A stretch of 64,000 nt of DNA. Source: Mugil cephalus (Eukaryota; Chordata; Actinopteri; Mugiliformes; Mugilidae). Location: positions 15,093,501-15,157,500 of the forward strand of contig NC_061781.1 in NCBI RefSeq assembly GCF_022458985.1, given 5' to 3'. Positions 13,301 to 26,700 of this stretch are shown piece by piece. How positions within the stretch are numbered: position 1 is the stretch's first letter; each line of letters opens with the position of its first letter. The notes below the pieces were generated by a model. That model was not told the origin of the DNA, searched no databases, and worked only from the letters and a program-made list of their open reading frames with translations. Both the position numbers and the translations under genes were made by a program.

Positions 13301-16300
13301 CCTTCTCCGTGCCCTCCGTGTTCAGCTTCTCGTAGCAGAACTTCTCGGAGCCTCCAGCCTCTGAAAAAAAAAAAAAGGAGAGGAGGGATTAATAGCAGAG
13401 ATATTCTTTATGTGACACTCAGTTATTCATCAACCACTGTGAACCAAAGCCGTATGTGTCTTACTTTGCCCCCAGATGTATTTACACTGGTTCTCTCTGG
13501 TCTTGCACTCTCCGTTGTAGCAGCGGCCCTTCAAAACAGAGTGAAAAGTGAAATTACGCACGTGCCAAGTTTCACTATCGAGGTGAATGACCGCTCTCAT
13601 ATTGCCACTGCATACCTGGTTCACCTGGCAGAGGTAACCGTCTTGTTTGTGGAGGTTGGGCGGGCACTGCAAAGGCACAAACAGAAGGCATCTTCTTAAC
13701 CATCCACAGTTTAACGCGCAAAGAAGTGAAGGTCTGAAATCAAAACAGACTGCAATGTAAAAACACCTGTCCAGAGTCTCCGGAGCACGTCTCCGAGATG
13801 TCACAGTCGTTCACAGCGTAGCGACAGCTGTAACCTCGTGGGAAGAACTGGTGAGGAGAGAGGAATCAGAAGTTTAACACATGAACACCTCGCGATGTAG
13901 CACTTTAGGCGACGCCAAGCTCATACCAGACATGTGTTGTTGCAGCACGGTCCATCGCTGCAGTGCGCCCCATTGGCAAGCGAACACTTTTTGCAGCATT
14001 CCTTGTAGCAGTCCTGAAGAAAAAAAAGAAAAAAAAGGGAGCAAACTGGCTTCATCCGCCTGAACAAACAGCAGCCAACAAACAAACTGTGACATGCTGA
14101 GGTGAAAGGAGACTTACTGATCTCCCTCCGCAGTCACACTCCTCTCCTACTTCAATAAATCCATTCCCACACTCCGCCACCTCAAACAGCTGCCAAAAAA
14201 AGACGGCGTAAAGTGAGCATGTACGGGTTATTACAGTTGGGACGAGTAAAGCCCGGAGGAGGAGGGGGGGGTGGCTGACCTTGGTTGGCCTGTTAAACAG
14301 ACACGAGCCTCCGCCTTTCAACAGAAACTCCTTGTATTCTGAGATGCTGCATTTGGAGAATCTCTGTGGGTGCTGGACTCTGCAGAGGGACAGACCATCA
14401 TACTGATGTTATTATACTTTTAATACTGATATTTCATCCGCAATCAAAAGTATAACCCATCCCGAAGGAGGCTTGACTAAATGCAGTATGTGGCGATGAG
14501 CTGCTTTCTTGATGCAGGCTTTTGGACACACAGAAAACAATTGTACCAGTTCACTTCAGTGCTGGAAGCAACAATACAAGCTTTATCCTTCAAGCCTTTT
14601 TCCTGTACTAAATGCACTACTAACTGCAACAAATAAATACTGAGATCCAGATTTCTACTGTAGTGTAAAACACCTCCCATCAGCCCTTCAACCAAGACAG
14701 AGCAACATAAAACTTGTAGATACGGAATATTATGAAAAAATAATAGATAATTTTCAAATTAAATTGAATTGAGATCTTTGATTTTAAATAGTTGTTGTAA
14801 TTCGTGACTTTACAGCTGAGTGGTAAGTACAGTAAGCTTGTCATGTATCCGCTATTTTTCAATAACCTATAGATACTTCTCCCATTTTCATGATCATTTT
14901 ACCTTACCATTTCAAATATTTTGGTTAATTATCTATCGGCCCATTTACCATCAGTGTTAGTATTACAATTAATGTAACCAGCTATATTGACCATTTATTC
15001 AATATTTAGCAATATATTTAAATAATTTAATACACACTCATTTTGGGTCAGGGGCCCCATACAGCCCAGTTTGATTTCGAGCATAAAAAAGTAAACAATT
15101 AGAATAATGACCAAAAGTGATGACAACTCCAAATTATTCCCTTTTGTTTTAGTGCAAAGAAGCACAACTACATTATGCAAATGTTTACAATAAATACACT
15201 GTCCTTTTTTTTCTTTAACAAAACATTTTATTAAAAACCTGAACTTTCTTGGGCGAAAAAGTGTAATTAATTCTAGGTGTTTTCTTCTGTCTGCCTTGGG
15301 CCTTGGGCTGTATGTTAGAAACTTACATTACCTTCAGCTATTTATCACTTTCCACTACCTGCTTCAAACCTTCAAACCTTGTTGCTTTTTTACAAGCTCT
15401 TTTTTTTATCATATAGTAATGTCGGATTAATTAAATAGTTAAACCTAAACTTTCAATGTACCCTGTGGAAACTGAAAAAGTACCCCTATTAGTGGAATGT
15501 ACCACTGGTTCATTACCAACCAGTATTACATTCCATGGAAAAACGGAAAAAATAAACACAAATGACTCGATCCTGGGATCTTTACAGTCGTGAGAACATG
15601 TCTCACATTTGGCAAAAAGACTCAAAACAAAACAAAAACACTATTACCAATACTGGGACAGTTGTTGATAAAGCCCTCACTTTATACCAATGAAAGAAGA
15701 ACAGTGTGTGTGCGTGTGTGTGTGTGTGTCTCCGGGGTATTTTGGACATTACCCTGTGTCCTCCATTATGCAGCCCCCCCACAGGTTAGCACAACCACAT
15801 TCCTCTGCAAACAAACAGAGAGAGAGAGAAGAAAAAACACAGAAAGAGACGTGGAGGTTAAACAGATCATCACATATCGGACTGAAATAAAATGTAATTA
15901 GTATTTCAATCAAATTTTGTTTACATGATTACTTTTCTAATGTGCTGTTTCAGAGAGAAACGGTGCATGTAGCACCTGATATCCACAGTGTTCTGCTGAA
16001 TCGAGAAGAATTCCTTCACCCTATTTTTCACCCACATTTTTACACTCGGACAGTTTTGGGGCCATAAAAAGAGTTTTGCTGATGGTTTGCATTTTTTTTT
16101 CTCGCTTGCATTTTCTAACTTGGCAGCTGTTAGTTGACTCTGCTTTATTAAGCTCGGTGATCTTAAATCTGATGGCATGAATCTTTCTTGAGTCGTCCTC
16201 ACCACAGTCTACTTTTGGACCATTGTTTCCAGGTTTTGTTTTTTTTGTTTTGTTTTACTGGAGCCCTCTGCTGTTTTAAACGTCTAATGACATCGAGATG

Positions 16301-19300
16301 TGCAGGCCTGAAATGTGATAACACCTCTGCCAGCTGTGACCGGAGCCACTGTGTTTACGGGTTGTCTGGGTGCTTGTTCACCATCTTGTTGTGATATCTC
16401 AGGAACACCTCAAGGGCTCGAGGGAAAACCTTAAAATTCTATTACAATTCAAGCCTCAAAACGATGAAATTATTAGAGTTTTGTGATCAAAAGTCAAAGG
16501 CCAATGTCGCTGCGGCCTTAGAAACAGTCATTTTCTTAGAAATGTAAAAAAACAAAAAAAACAACACAAAAAACAAGATAAAATGATAACATGGTTGTAT
16601 GTCATACGTGAAAGGCCACTATGTTGCAGATTAATCTGGATCTACAATTACTTATATTTATCAACTTGAAGTCTGTAGGAGCAAGTGAATACACTTCCCT
16701 CACAGCTGTTTTCCAAGCACGTCTCTGTCACAAGGTGTTTCCTCTGTGGAAGAGGGTCTGTTCTCTCCAAATGAAAACATAATTATGTTTTATATTCCAT
16801 TATATTCCATTTCTGCTAACAGATCCTCCTTAGTCTTCCACACTGGGCCGTCAACACATTTAATTTAATTAACAATAGCTTAACCTCCAGCACATATTCA
16901 TGCACACACGGACACATTGTATTTAGTGTTTGTTCAGAGGTGGTAGATTAAAGGACCTGTCCACAGAGAGCAACAAAACACGTTATTCTATTCTACTCTA
17001 TCTACACCCAGGGTACTCTGAGTGTAAAAAAAATTAAAATAGGACTACCATTGAAGCAACTATGTTGCAGATTAATCACGTCAAATCAGGAGCAGCTTCC
17101 TGTACAACTTTAGTAGTGAACCTTTCATTTTTTTTTATCCTGGGTAAGAATAACACAGCAAAACAGAAGTGCATTTAAACTAGATCATCAAAAAGCGCAT
17201 CTCTCTTTCAGAAATAACTAAAAATATATCAAGCGAAGCATGTTTCAAAAACACTGGCTTTTGTCATCCTGACTACAATCAGGAGTGTTAATTCGTGACT
17301 ATGAGGCCCTCAATAAAACAAACAAAAAAACCTCACTGATGCTTTTATTTGCTATTTATGTGCCGTGAATCGTGAGTGCGTTTGGCCCTGCATAGCCTGC
17401 TGCAACTACCTCTCTACTACGCGCTAACAAAAAAGTCTTTTGATGTATACTTCTCTTAGATGCCGGGTCCCACTGGATGCCCAGGTTCTGTGCCAGGCTC
17501 TGAGACAGGGACCCTGCCATGGCCCAGTTGCTGCCGTACTGTGTGCACAACAGAGACAAGAGATTATTCCCTCTGCAGTCGAGCTATGATAAATGCACAA
17601 AGCGATACTGGATGCTTGTCACCAAATCTCACCTCATTGACCCCTACGCCACGGCTCACAGAGCACATGCCTCCAAAGTATGCAGTGCTGCTTCTGCGGT
17701 AGTGGAAGGTCACGTTTCTGCCGGAATAATGGAGGACAAAGAGATACACGAGCAAAACATGAGAGGCGAGAAGATCACAGATGTTTGGGCGGTCAGTAAA
17801 AAGGTAACCGAATATATCACGGGCGCAGGCTGTGCTGTTTCAAGTACAGGCTGTTAGAGTTGCAAGCCACACACAAAATCAGATGAACTTGCAAGGAGAA
17901 TGTCATTAAAAATATATGTCATATAAAATATTCAAACAAAAAAGCTGCACAAAAAAATACAGTAAAATACAGAACGCTATTTTGACATGTCCAAATTCCT
18001 TTTCCACCAGCTCATATAAAAAACTGAAAATAAAAAAACACTGCCTAGACACTGCAATAAAGTTGCATCAAATGCTGATGTAAGAAAAAAAAATCACACA
18101 AAGAACTCACGAGAGGAGCTGCACGGAGTCTGCGTGGTGCTTGATGCTCTGCTGCCGGTACTTGGAGAAATCTCGCAGCATTTCCAGCGGCATCACGCTA
18201 ATGGGGATGTGATCTTTGTCAGTCCAGATCTCCACAGCAACCAGCACCACACGGGTGTGTAGTTGCTCTTTGAAGATCTGTCATTGAAGCGCGCAGTGAA
18301 TGGGAGCAATAGAGAAAGGCAGAGAGATGGAAAGAGGCAGAGAGAGGCAGAGAGAGAGACAGAAAAAAAAAATAAAAACAATACAAGGAGAGGAGAGCGA
18401 CACTGGGTGTAAATATGAACCTGAACTGTTTGAGGAGGGCAGACGAGGGGATGTAGCACACTGGGAGCAGGGAGGAATAAGGGGAGTGTTAACACACGTG
18501 ACGAGAACACATTGTAAACAATGATATATATTCTGAATCCATCTTTACCTTCAAGTCTCTAAGTTTTATATTATTGCATCAAATGCACCGTCAATGATGA
18601 GTGAATTGTTATATTCTTCTGAGCTTAGCCATCAAACTGCAGGGAACTAAACCATGGTTGCAGCTCTGTGAGACTCTGTGGCTCAATGCTAACATGCTGA
18701 TATTCAGCAGGGATGTTTAGCAGATTTTCTAATTACCAGTAAATGCAAAGTTAAAGGTGATGGGAGTTATTTATTATTAAGTTATTTGGTCATAAATAAA
18801 GAAGTATTGGCAAAACTGAATCTTATTCTGCTTATGATGCTGGAGGAAAAGTCAGATACTTGGGTTCATGATTTGAATGCTAGTAATACATTTTTGTTAG
18901 TTAATTAGCGCTTTTCCACTAGATGCTCAAAGTGCTTACAGTTGAATGCATTATTCATCTCTTCACACAGTCACACCCTGCTGGTGGTAAAGTACACCAG
19001 CAGTCACGACTGCCCTGGGGCAGGCTGACGGAAGCGTGGCCGCCAATCTGCGCCTACGCCTCTCTGACCAACGCCAAACATCACTCACACTGGGAGCAAG
19101 GTGGGTTAAGTGTCTTGCCCAAAGACAAAACAGACAGACGTCCGCTCTACCCTCTGAGCTACTACGCATGAGTTCATCTTGGCGTTAACTGTTCATCCTT
19201 AAAAGTCATTTTGTCTCCTGTCCATCATCAAATAAAGACAAAAACGATGTGATTGGTCCACCAGATCATTGCCAGAGCATAATAAGTTCCCGGCGGAGTG

Positions 19301-22300
19301 GTTATAGACCAACTTTGTGCCACATAAAAAAATGTGGGCAGGCAGGGAAGTTCATTTACCCCCCAGGCTAGGGTTACATTACAATAACGGGGCATAGCAT
19401 ACCGTTGGGATTTCACTATGGGATCCATTTTACTTTCCCAAAATGTCAAATTATTATTGAATGATTGCCCATCCCAAAACAGAGAGGACAAATTCTACAC
19501 GCAGTTGGATAGTTCTACAACTGATCAGAGCCATTTTGTTCTAAGCAAATCCAACTCATTGTGTGACGGTTGTCCATCTTCAAATGAAGTCTCTCCAATG
19601 ATTTGATTGGCCTGGCATATCACCCTCGCTTTCAAGCTAACATCGCAGTGCAATTAAATTTGGACCTACTCACGGCACTTGATAAAATGTCAGTGCACCA
19701 AATTATTTTATTTTCATAAAACAGGAGATGTTACTGAATGATAACCCTTGAATAAATATTAACTTCTAAAATACACACTTTTTAAGTGGTTTATGTAAGA
19801 CAGACACCAAACATCGATTAAAAGATAACTAAAAAGCTTACTCACACCATCCACAAGATTCACTACTGACTTGGCAAAATTCTTCGTGTGCTGCTTGTTC
19901 TTGTGCCGCTTAAACTGCACACAGAAGGAGAAAAGAACGAAAGGGAGGACGAATAAGCTGCAGGGAGTTGACGGTGCAGATGTGCTACTTTCACACATTG
20001 CGCTGTTCCCTTTTGTGGGAATTTTTCCGATATGTGTGAGCAAAAAAAATACAGCCGGGGATTTCTAGTCGCTGTTTGAGAAATGACATACCATGCTGTG
20101 GTCACTGACAATCATGACTTCCAAATACTTCATCTCCTCAAATACGCTGCGCGGCATCTGCAGAACAAAACAGCAAGTTGGTCCCAAACATATAATTAGG
20201 GTCCATAGTATCAGTCGCTGCAGTAAGGTAATGGTTGTTTACCCATAAGTGAGTCGAGGGTGGGTGAACTAATGTTTATGCCCGACTTGATGGGTGAGAT
20301 CAGACACTTACTGCTCGCTTTTTCCTGCGCTTCAGCCAGGATAATTCATCCAGCTCTGAGAAGAACTGCTCCTCCTCCTCTGCAAATGAAAACACGCCAA
20401 GAAACAGTTTGGCATTTATCAAGTATTTACAGCTGTGTGGGCTTGTTTCATGTATTCAAGCTGGCAACAATGAGTTTGGATATCATGTTTTCCCAGAAAT
20501 TGCAAAATTCCTTCATTAAATCCCAAGAGTAAAGGCTTGACAAAATGGTATTAATGGGAGCAGCTCAAGCACTCGGGCTTTATGTGAGTAGAAATAGTAA
20601 ATTCTATTGGAACTGCTCAATGTTATCTTTTAACCACCAGTGCTGACCCTACATGAGGAAAATGAGGTCAGGGTTGAGAGAGGTGTGGTGCTGTTGGGAG
20701 GACTGATGGACAAGGTTGTGCAAGAGGATGGAGGTCAGAAAAACAGATCTTACCCTGTTCCTCTGAATCATTGCTCCATGGAATCGTGGCTGTTCTTCTT
20801 AGTTTATGAGGCCTTGCTGAAGTTTCCTGTTGGGTAGGACCACAGTGTGAAAAGACACGCGGAACAGCGTTATCTAAGGTGAAAGGTTCATTTGAAAAAC
20901 CTGACTAATGTAGAATTTAACAGTGAACAATAACTGTTGCTCATTCCTGACTGTAGGGAAGACGCTATCGCCATGCACAAGCAAATACAACCATCAAATT
21001 TGCAGACGACGCAACAGTGGTGTGGCTCATCTCAAAGGGGGACGCAGTTGTCTATTTTGTCTAAAGAAATCATCATTGACTTCAGGAGACATAAAGGTGA
21101 GCTCGGTCCACAGGAAATAGGGGGGGTGGCGATGGAGAGGGTGTCTGGCTTTAAATTTCTAACATCAGCAAGGAAAGCATTTTAACATACTGCATAACTG
21201 TTTGGTTTGTTCTGCATCGGGCAAGGCGACTCTCCAGTGGGCAATAAAAACTGCCCAGGGTATCGCACTGCCACCTCTGGAGGACATTTACTAGTCCAGA
21301 TGCCGCAGCGGGGCCTGTAACATCGCAAAAGACATTACACATCCTTTCCATCACTTGTTCACCCTGCTCCCCCCTGGAAGACGGTGTAAGTCACTTAAGA
21401 TCGTCAGACATAGTTTTTACCCAACAGCCATCATCGCACTGAGCTCTGTTTCCTCTCTTTTAATTTACGTCAATGCCACTGTTAGTTCTCTCTTCTAGGA
21501 AAGGCCATTGTCATTTCATTGTATGAGGACATGCAATGACGATGTAAGCAATAAAGCATTCCAGTTCTGATTCTGATTTACAGTCTTTGCGCTAAGCTAA
21601 ACTAAGCTACGCTAACAGCGTGGAATATGAAAACGAGGGAATAATCAAATGCAGAAATAATTAATAATAATAAATACATTAAAGTACATCCGACCATGTA
21701 AGATAAGATAAGATGAGATAAGATAAGATATTAGATTAACCTAAGCTACAGTTAGGGTTAGGCCACTGCGTAGTTATAAGAAGGTTAGCATAGTTAGCTT
21801 GTGTTTATCATTTCCTCAGCTGACTCAGGGGTTGGCCCCCACAAACATTTAACCCACAGACAAGTGCAAATACTGGGAACAAAAAGTTAAACAGAAATAC
21901 CTAATGACCTGAAGGAAATTTGGTAAGCAGAAATGTAAGATATTTATCTCGTTATGTTATTTTCTTTACCAGGATGTGTTTGTCATTTATGTTTTAACAT
22001 GTTATTTCTGAGTATGAGAATTTTATTTTATCTTTGACATGCTCAGGGATGAATTCAATATTATTTTCAATCGAACCGTTTTGGGAAAGAGGCTCTCTTG
22101 TAAAGATGTATTTCCTCACAGTAATAAATATGAAATATGAAAGTACAGGCAGCAGCTGTTTAGCTTAGCTTATCTTAGCACAAAGACAGGAAACGGGACC
22201 AAAGGGCCGGCCTGTCTTTGCCTAGCAGAATCTCTAATGCTTATTTGAGAGTAGTAAGTATAAATACATAACTTAAGTGCTCCAGTATTTCCCCAACTTA

Positions 22301-23641
22301 TTTCACCTATTTAAACTAACTGGCCAGTGGCTGTTATTACATATTCATTATAAAGGAACTATGAACTATGTTCTGACAATATTCTCATAAATGTCTTCTA
22401 TTTCAGATTCTCAGGCCCATTACTAATAAAATACTATAAAATATAAAAACCATAGGCTTAATAAATGGCCGTATGGTTAATATACAAAGAAGACACTTGG
22501 TGTTTGCAAAATTGTAAACTATGATAAAATAATATAATAACATAAAAGTAGTACAACTGGTATACTACAGCGTAAGCTCATGTATTTTATCACAAGCTGG
22601 AATTCAGCATGGCCAGAGTTTGCAGACTTCCTTTAAAAACAGGAGCATCCTATGAAACAATCAGGATATCCTCAAATGCAAACATGAAATGTGTCAGAGG
22701 ATGTGTGACCCGTGTTTTGGCTCTCTGAGAGGACAAGAACTTACAATTGAATGGGTCTGTTGCAAGGGCTCAATTAGATACACATGGACTCCATCGTCAA
22801 ACATCCCGCTGCCAGGCAGAGAGGGGGAGAAGAGGGAGAGGAAACCAGTCGATTCTGAGTCAACAGGGGCTAAGGAGCAGAGACGAGTATATCCAGGCAT
22901 ATTCTCAACGCTGCAATCTGCTGTTCACTTACTGCAGCCCGTTGCAGGTAGATAAGGCCGCGTGGGAGTTATCGTTCCCTCTCACCTGGCCGTGGTAGTA
23001 ACAGTGCTCCCCGCCCTGAGGGAAGAAGACACAGTGCTACTGCATCATCACAGCAGAGCAGCTTTGCCGGTAGCAAAACACACAGAACAGCGCGTACGCC
23101 GTCGCTCACAATTGCCATTACGCGGTGAAAAATGCCAGTTCTCGACTTAATAATCATGTGTTTGAAGTTTCAAGCAGTTCTATAAATGTAACAGCTGGTG
23201 TCACAGATGTCGGTGCGCACTTATTTGCTGAGAATCACTGTGGGAGGGGTTCAATCTTAATCAATCCATGCTCGTTAAGATGAAGTTAATACATTGCAAA
23301 GTGGGTCCTGGCACAAGTGACTCAGCCTCGAGACCCGGGGTGAGGAGAGGACAACCACACACACACACACACGCACATCCCCTCTCTCTCTCTCTGTCTT
23401 TCTTTCTTTCTCTCTCCCACACACGCCACATTTCACTCATCCCACCCTGCGCTGGTACTGCAGAGTGTTTTCTCTCCCTTGTCACGTGACCAGATCTCTA
23501 GAAGGAGGCTGCAGGGGAGCAAAACCCTGCTGATTCAGCTACAGTGAGCCCAGCCCAGCTCTGTGTCTGAATCAGCAGCAGCAGGAACTGGCCCTCATCA
23601 CTATCACTCAGTATCTCCTCTTTCCTTCCCCCCTCTAAAAC

Positions 23642-23706
<65 letters not shown>

Positions 23707-26700
23707 CTTTCAGTACATTTTGTTCTTACTCTGATTTAACGCTTTTGTGTTTTTGTTTTTGGACAAATTTGCCGAATGCTGGACCACAAGCAAAAAAACG
23801 ATTTACGAGAAAACAATGACGCCAGCATCAGCGCTGTTGACATATTTTGAAATCATCCGGACAAAGCACTTTTGTGTGCAAGATTTAAAAAAAAAAAAAA
23901 CAACTCAGCAAATGAAGGATCCACAAACAGAAGCTGATCACCACTAAAAGAAGAAAGAAGATTTGCACGTTACCTTCGACACAACAGGTTTCCCCCCTTC
24001 ATAGTGGATCTCAACGTAATCTGAAGACAGCAAGTCACTGATAAAAAAAAACAAAGATTGCTTTTAGTTAAGGTGGAGGGAAGTGATGCAGCGGCAATGA
24101 AAAGAAAAACAACCCACAACTCGGTCTGCCTGTTTTTTCTTTCTCTGACTCACATATTGTGGCTTTGAACTAGTGGTGAGTCCTGCTTTGGTTGGCGTTT
24201 AAACAAGAATACTCATCGCCACTGAGCCCAGATTAGTCTGCACCAAAACTCCCATTGGCATCGCAAAAAAGTGCGGTGTAGACCTTAAATGTCGCCTGCC
24301 CTTGGGAAAAATTATGATGCACGGACTACTCATGATAATCAATTAACTCCGAAAGAGGCCGCACAAACAAATAACAACATGAAATTACGTTACGGCCGTT
24401 ATAAAGCTGACACAATCATCTTATTTTTCCCTGGAAGTGTTTTCTTCCTCAGATTGTCCCACACTAGACGTGCCGATTGAGGAACAGAAACAAGCAAACC
24501 AATGTGAAAGCTGCCAATGAGGCCTAACTCTACGAGTTAGGCTTCACCTTGAACACAACGGTCCTCCCGGCTGTTCCTGCTGTCTGAGTCAGCGTCCCTC
24601 ACCGTCGCACACACTCAATCTGTTAGCTGACTTCAAGAGACTGCGATTTCTGCCACAATGGCGCTTTTTCCCGAGTAACCTTGCAAATCAAAAACATCCC
24701 TCTCTACGCTGACACGCGGCGGTGTCGCAGCACGAATAATAAAAAAAAAAAGAGAGAGAGAGATAGAGAGAAAAAAGGATGGGAGTGAAGAGTCTATCCT
24801 GTGACACCAGCAGTGTGTGACATTTTTGACTGATGCTTAGCGGCATGTGAGCAGGAAGTGCACCATTATCGCTGAGGCATGAGCAGCATCTCTGAGAGAT
24901 TCCTAAGTGAGGGGCTATTTATAGCTTGACCGATGAGGCAGGGAGAGAAGAACGGGCCACACCAGAGCGTGTTGATGGCAGGGAGAGTGCGGGAACCTGA
25001 GCACCTTGAGGTGTGTGACTTGATGTCTGCGAGACGGTGTGTGGAGATCTAAAAGGAGGGAGTCCTGTCCCGAGGTCTCTCTGTCCACAGGAGACCGAGT
25101 GCCACAATGCAGCAGCAGCAGCAACAGCAGCAGCCGCGCACGAAAAGCAAGGAAGAGGTGAGGCAGAGACCAAAAGAACTGCAGGAGGGTTTTTACGTCT
25201 GGCGCCGGATCAAATGCAGCACTCAAATCCTGTAGCACCGCACGACGCCGTCAAGCTGCTCATACAATACAATAAATAGTCCGCATCAAGTATTCATAAA
25301 TGGTGATCCACTAAAAAGTGCTCACCAGCACTAAGGTGTTCACAGACAAACGCACAAAACCTACATGGAACAACGGTCCATTTTGAAAATCGCTAACCTA
25401 CAACCACTGAATTAACTTAAATCATCTTTTCAGTGGCTCGCACAGTCCCAGGTACAGTAAGAAGTGAGCAGATAAAGTAGCAACCATTGGCAGATTGCAG
25501 GCCTATCTATATTTAGATCTGTACCGTCGCAGCCACAATGCTAAGCAGAATTTAAACCCCTGTTCTCTCACACACACAAAAAAAAGGGCAACTCACACAT
25601 AACCTACAAGCAAACAGCTGGGAATCAAGGTCAGACCTCTTCATCGCTGCGAGAAACAACCAGTTGTTAAACATGATGCACTGTGAGGGCCAGGGATTGT
25701 GACAGGATGGGACTTAAAAGAGACAAACAACCAAAAAAAAAATACATGTATAAAGACATGCACCTGCGAAGTGTGACAGGATGAATCACTGCATTTTTTT
25801 ATTTCAACTACACCATGCAGAATATTTTCATTTTAAATTAAGTGATGAAACCATGTCTCTACCACTGGCCTTTTCTTCCTGATGTGTTGAGCAATCTCCA
25901 AACAACACGGATTTGAGACGATTTCATCACTTCGCTGTTGTGTGGCAACTTCTGAGATATTCTGTGACTCTCAGACACAGACTGAATATCCGTCCTCAGT
26001 ATAAGACTAAAAGAACTTCTTTTTATAGAATGCAATGTTTAATGCGACTGAACTACGATCAGCATTTTTAGGCCCGTGTACATTAAGCCTTCACATATGT
26101 CAGTTGGCTACCTCTTGCAGGAAATCAATATCATTTAGCGTCCGGAGTGCTCTGAATGGGACAACGATAGCAGGCCGCAGAATAACTGTCTCTGTCGGCA
26201 CATTTTGATGAAAGCGTCTCCAGGCTTAGACAAGACAGAGACTTCAGTTGCAAAAAAAAAAAAAAAAAGAACATCTGTAGTCTGGCAGCTGAACTAGGAG
26301 CGCTTTTAGAAACCAGCGTGCTGACCTATTCAATTACAGTCTCCGAGATCACATTAACTCTATCTGATGCCGCATGAATCACTGATCTGACATGCACAGT
26401 AAGAGTAGGTATCATTTACAAACAATAGTCAGCTACTACACTGGGAATGCTGTTATATTTGCTTCGGCTATGACACATACTGCAGCTTCTTGCACACAAC
26501 ACCATTTCTGGACATTACAACACCAATGTGCGTCTTTCAAAGTGTATCACTTTGACTAAACCTATGCATTGTGTCATGTCAGTATGAGCTGGTTGAGTCA
26601 TACAGTATATGGCGCTTAGGCTTTAAATTCCTCACCACAATCGTCTCTTATTTGCCCTCAACCTGCCCTTGATGCCTTCCTGCACCATTAATCTTAGAAG

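Noticed and set aside
15921..16205. 94-codon minus-strand frame in an adam23 intron
   Set aside because: No recognisable domain and no splice context linking it to the adam23 chain, which is complete without it.
19228..19640. Possible mobile element with gattggtccacc and gattggcctggc near its ends
   Set aside because: The two motifs are in the same orientation and too short to call a repeat; no family recognised by eye.
24919..25238. Open frames on both strands rich in Ala/Leu/Gln around a CAG/CAA repeat
   Set aside because: They lie in an adam23 intron, have no splice or start context, and derive from translation of a triplet repeat. No family resemblance.
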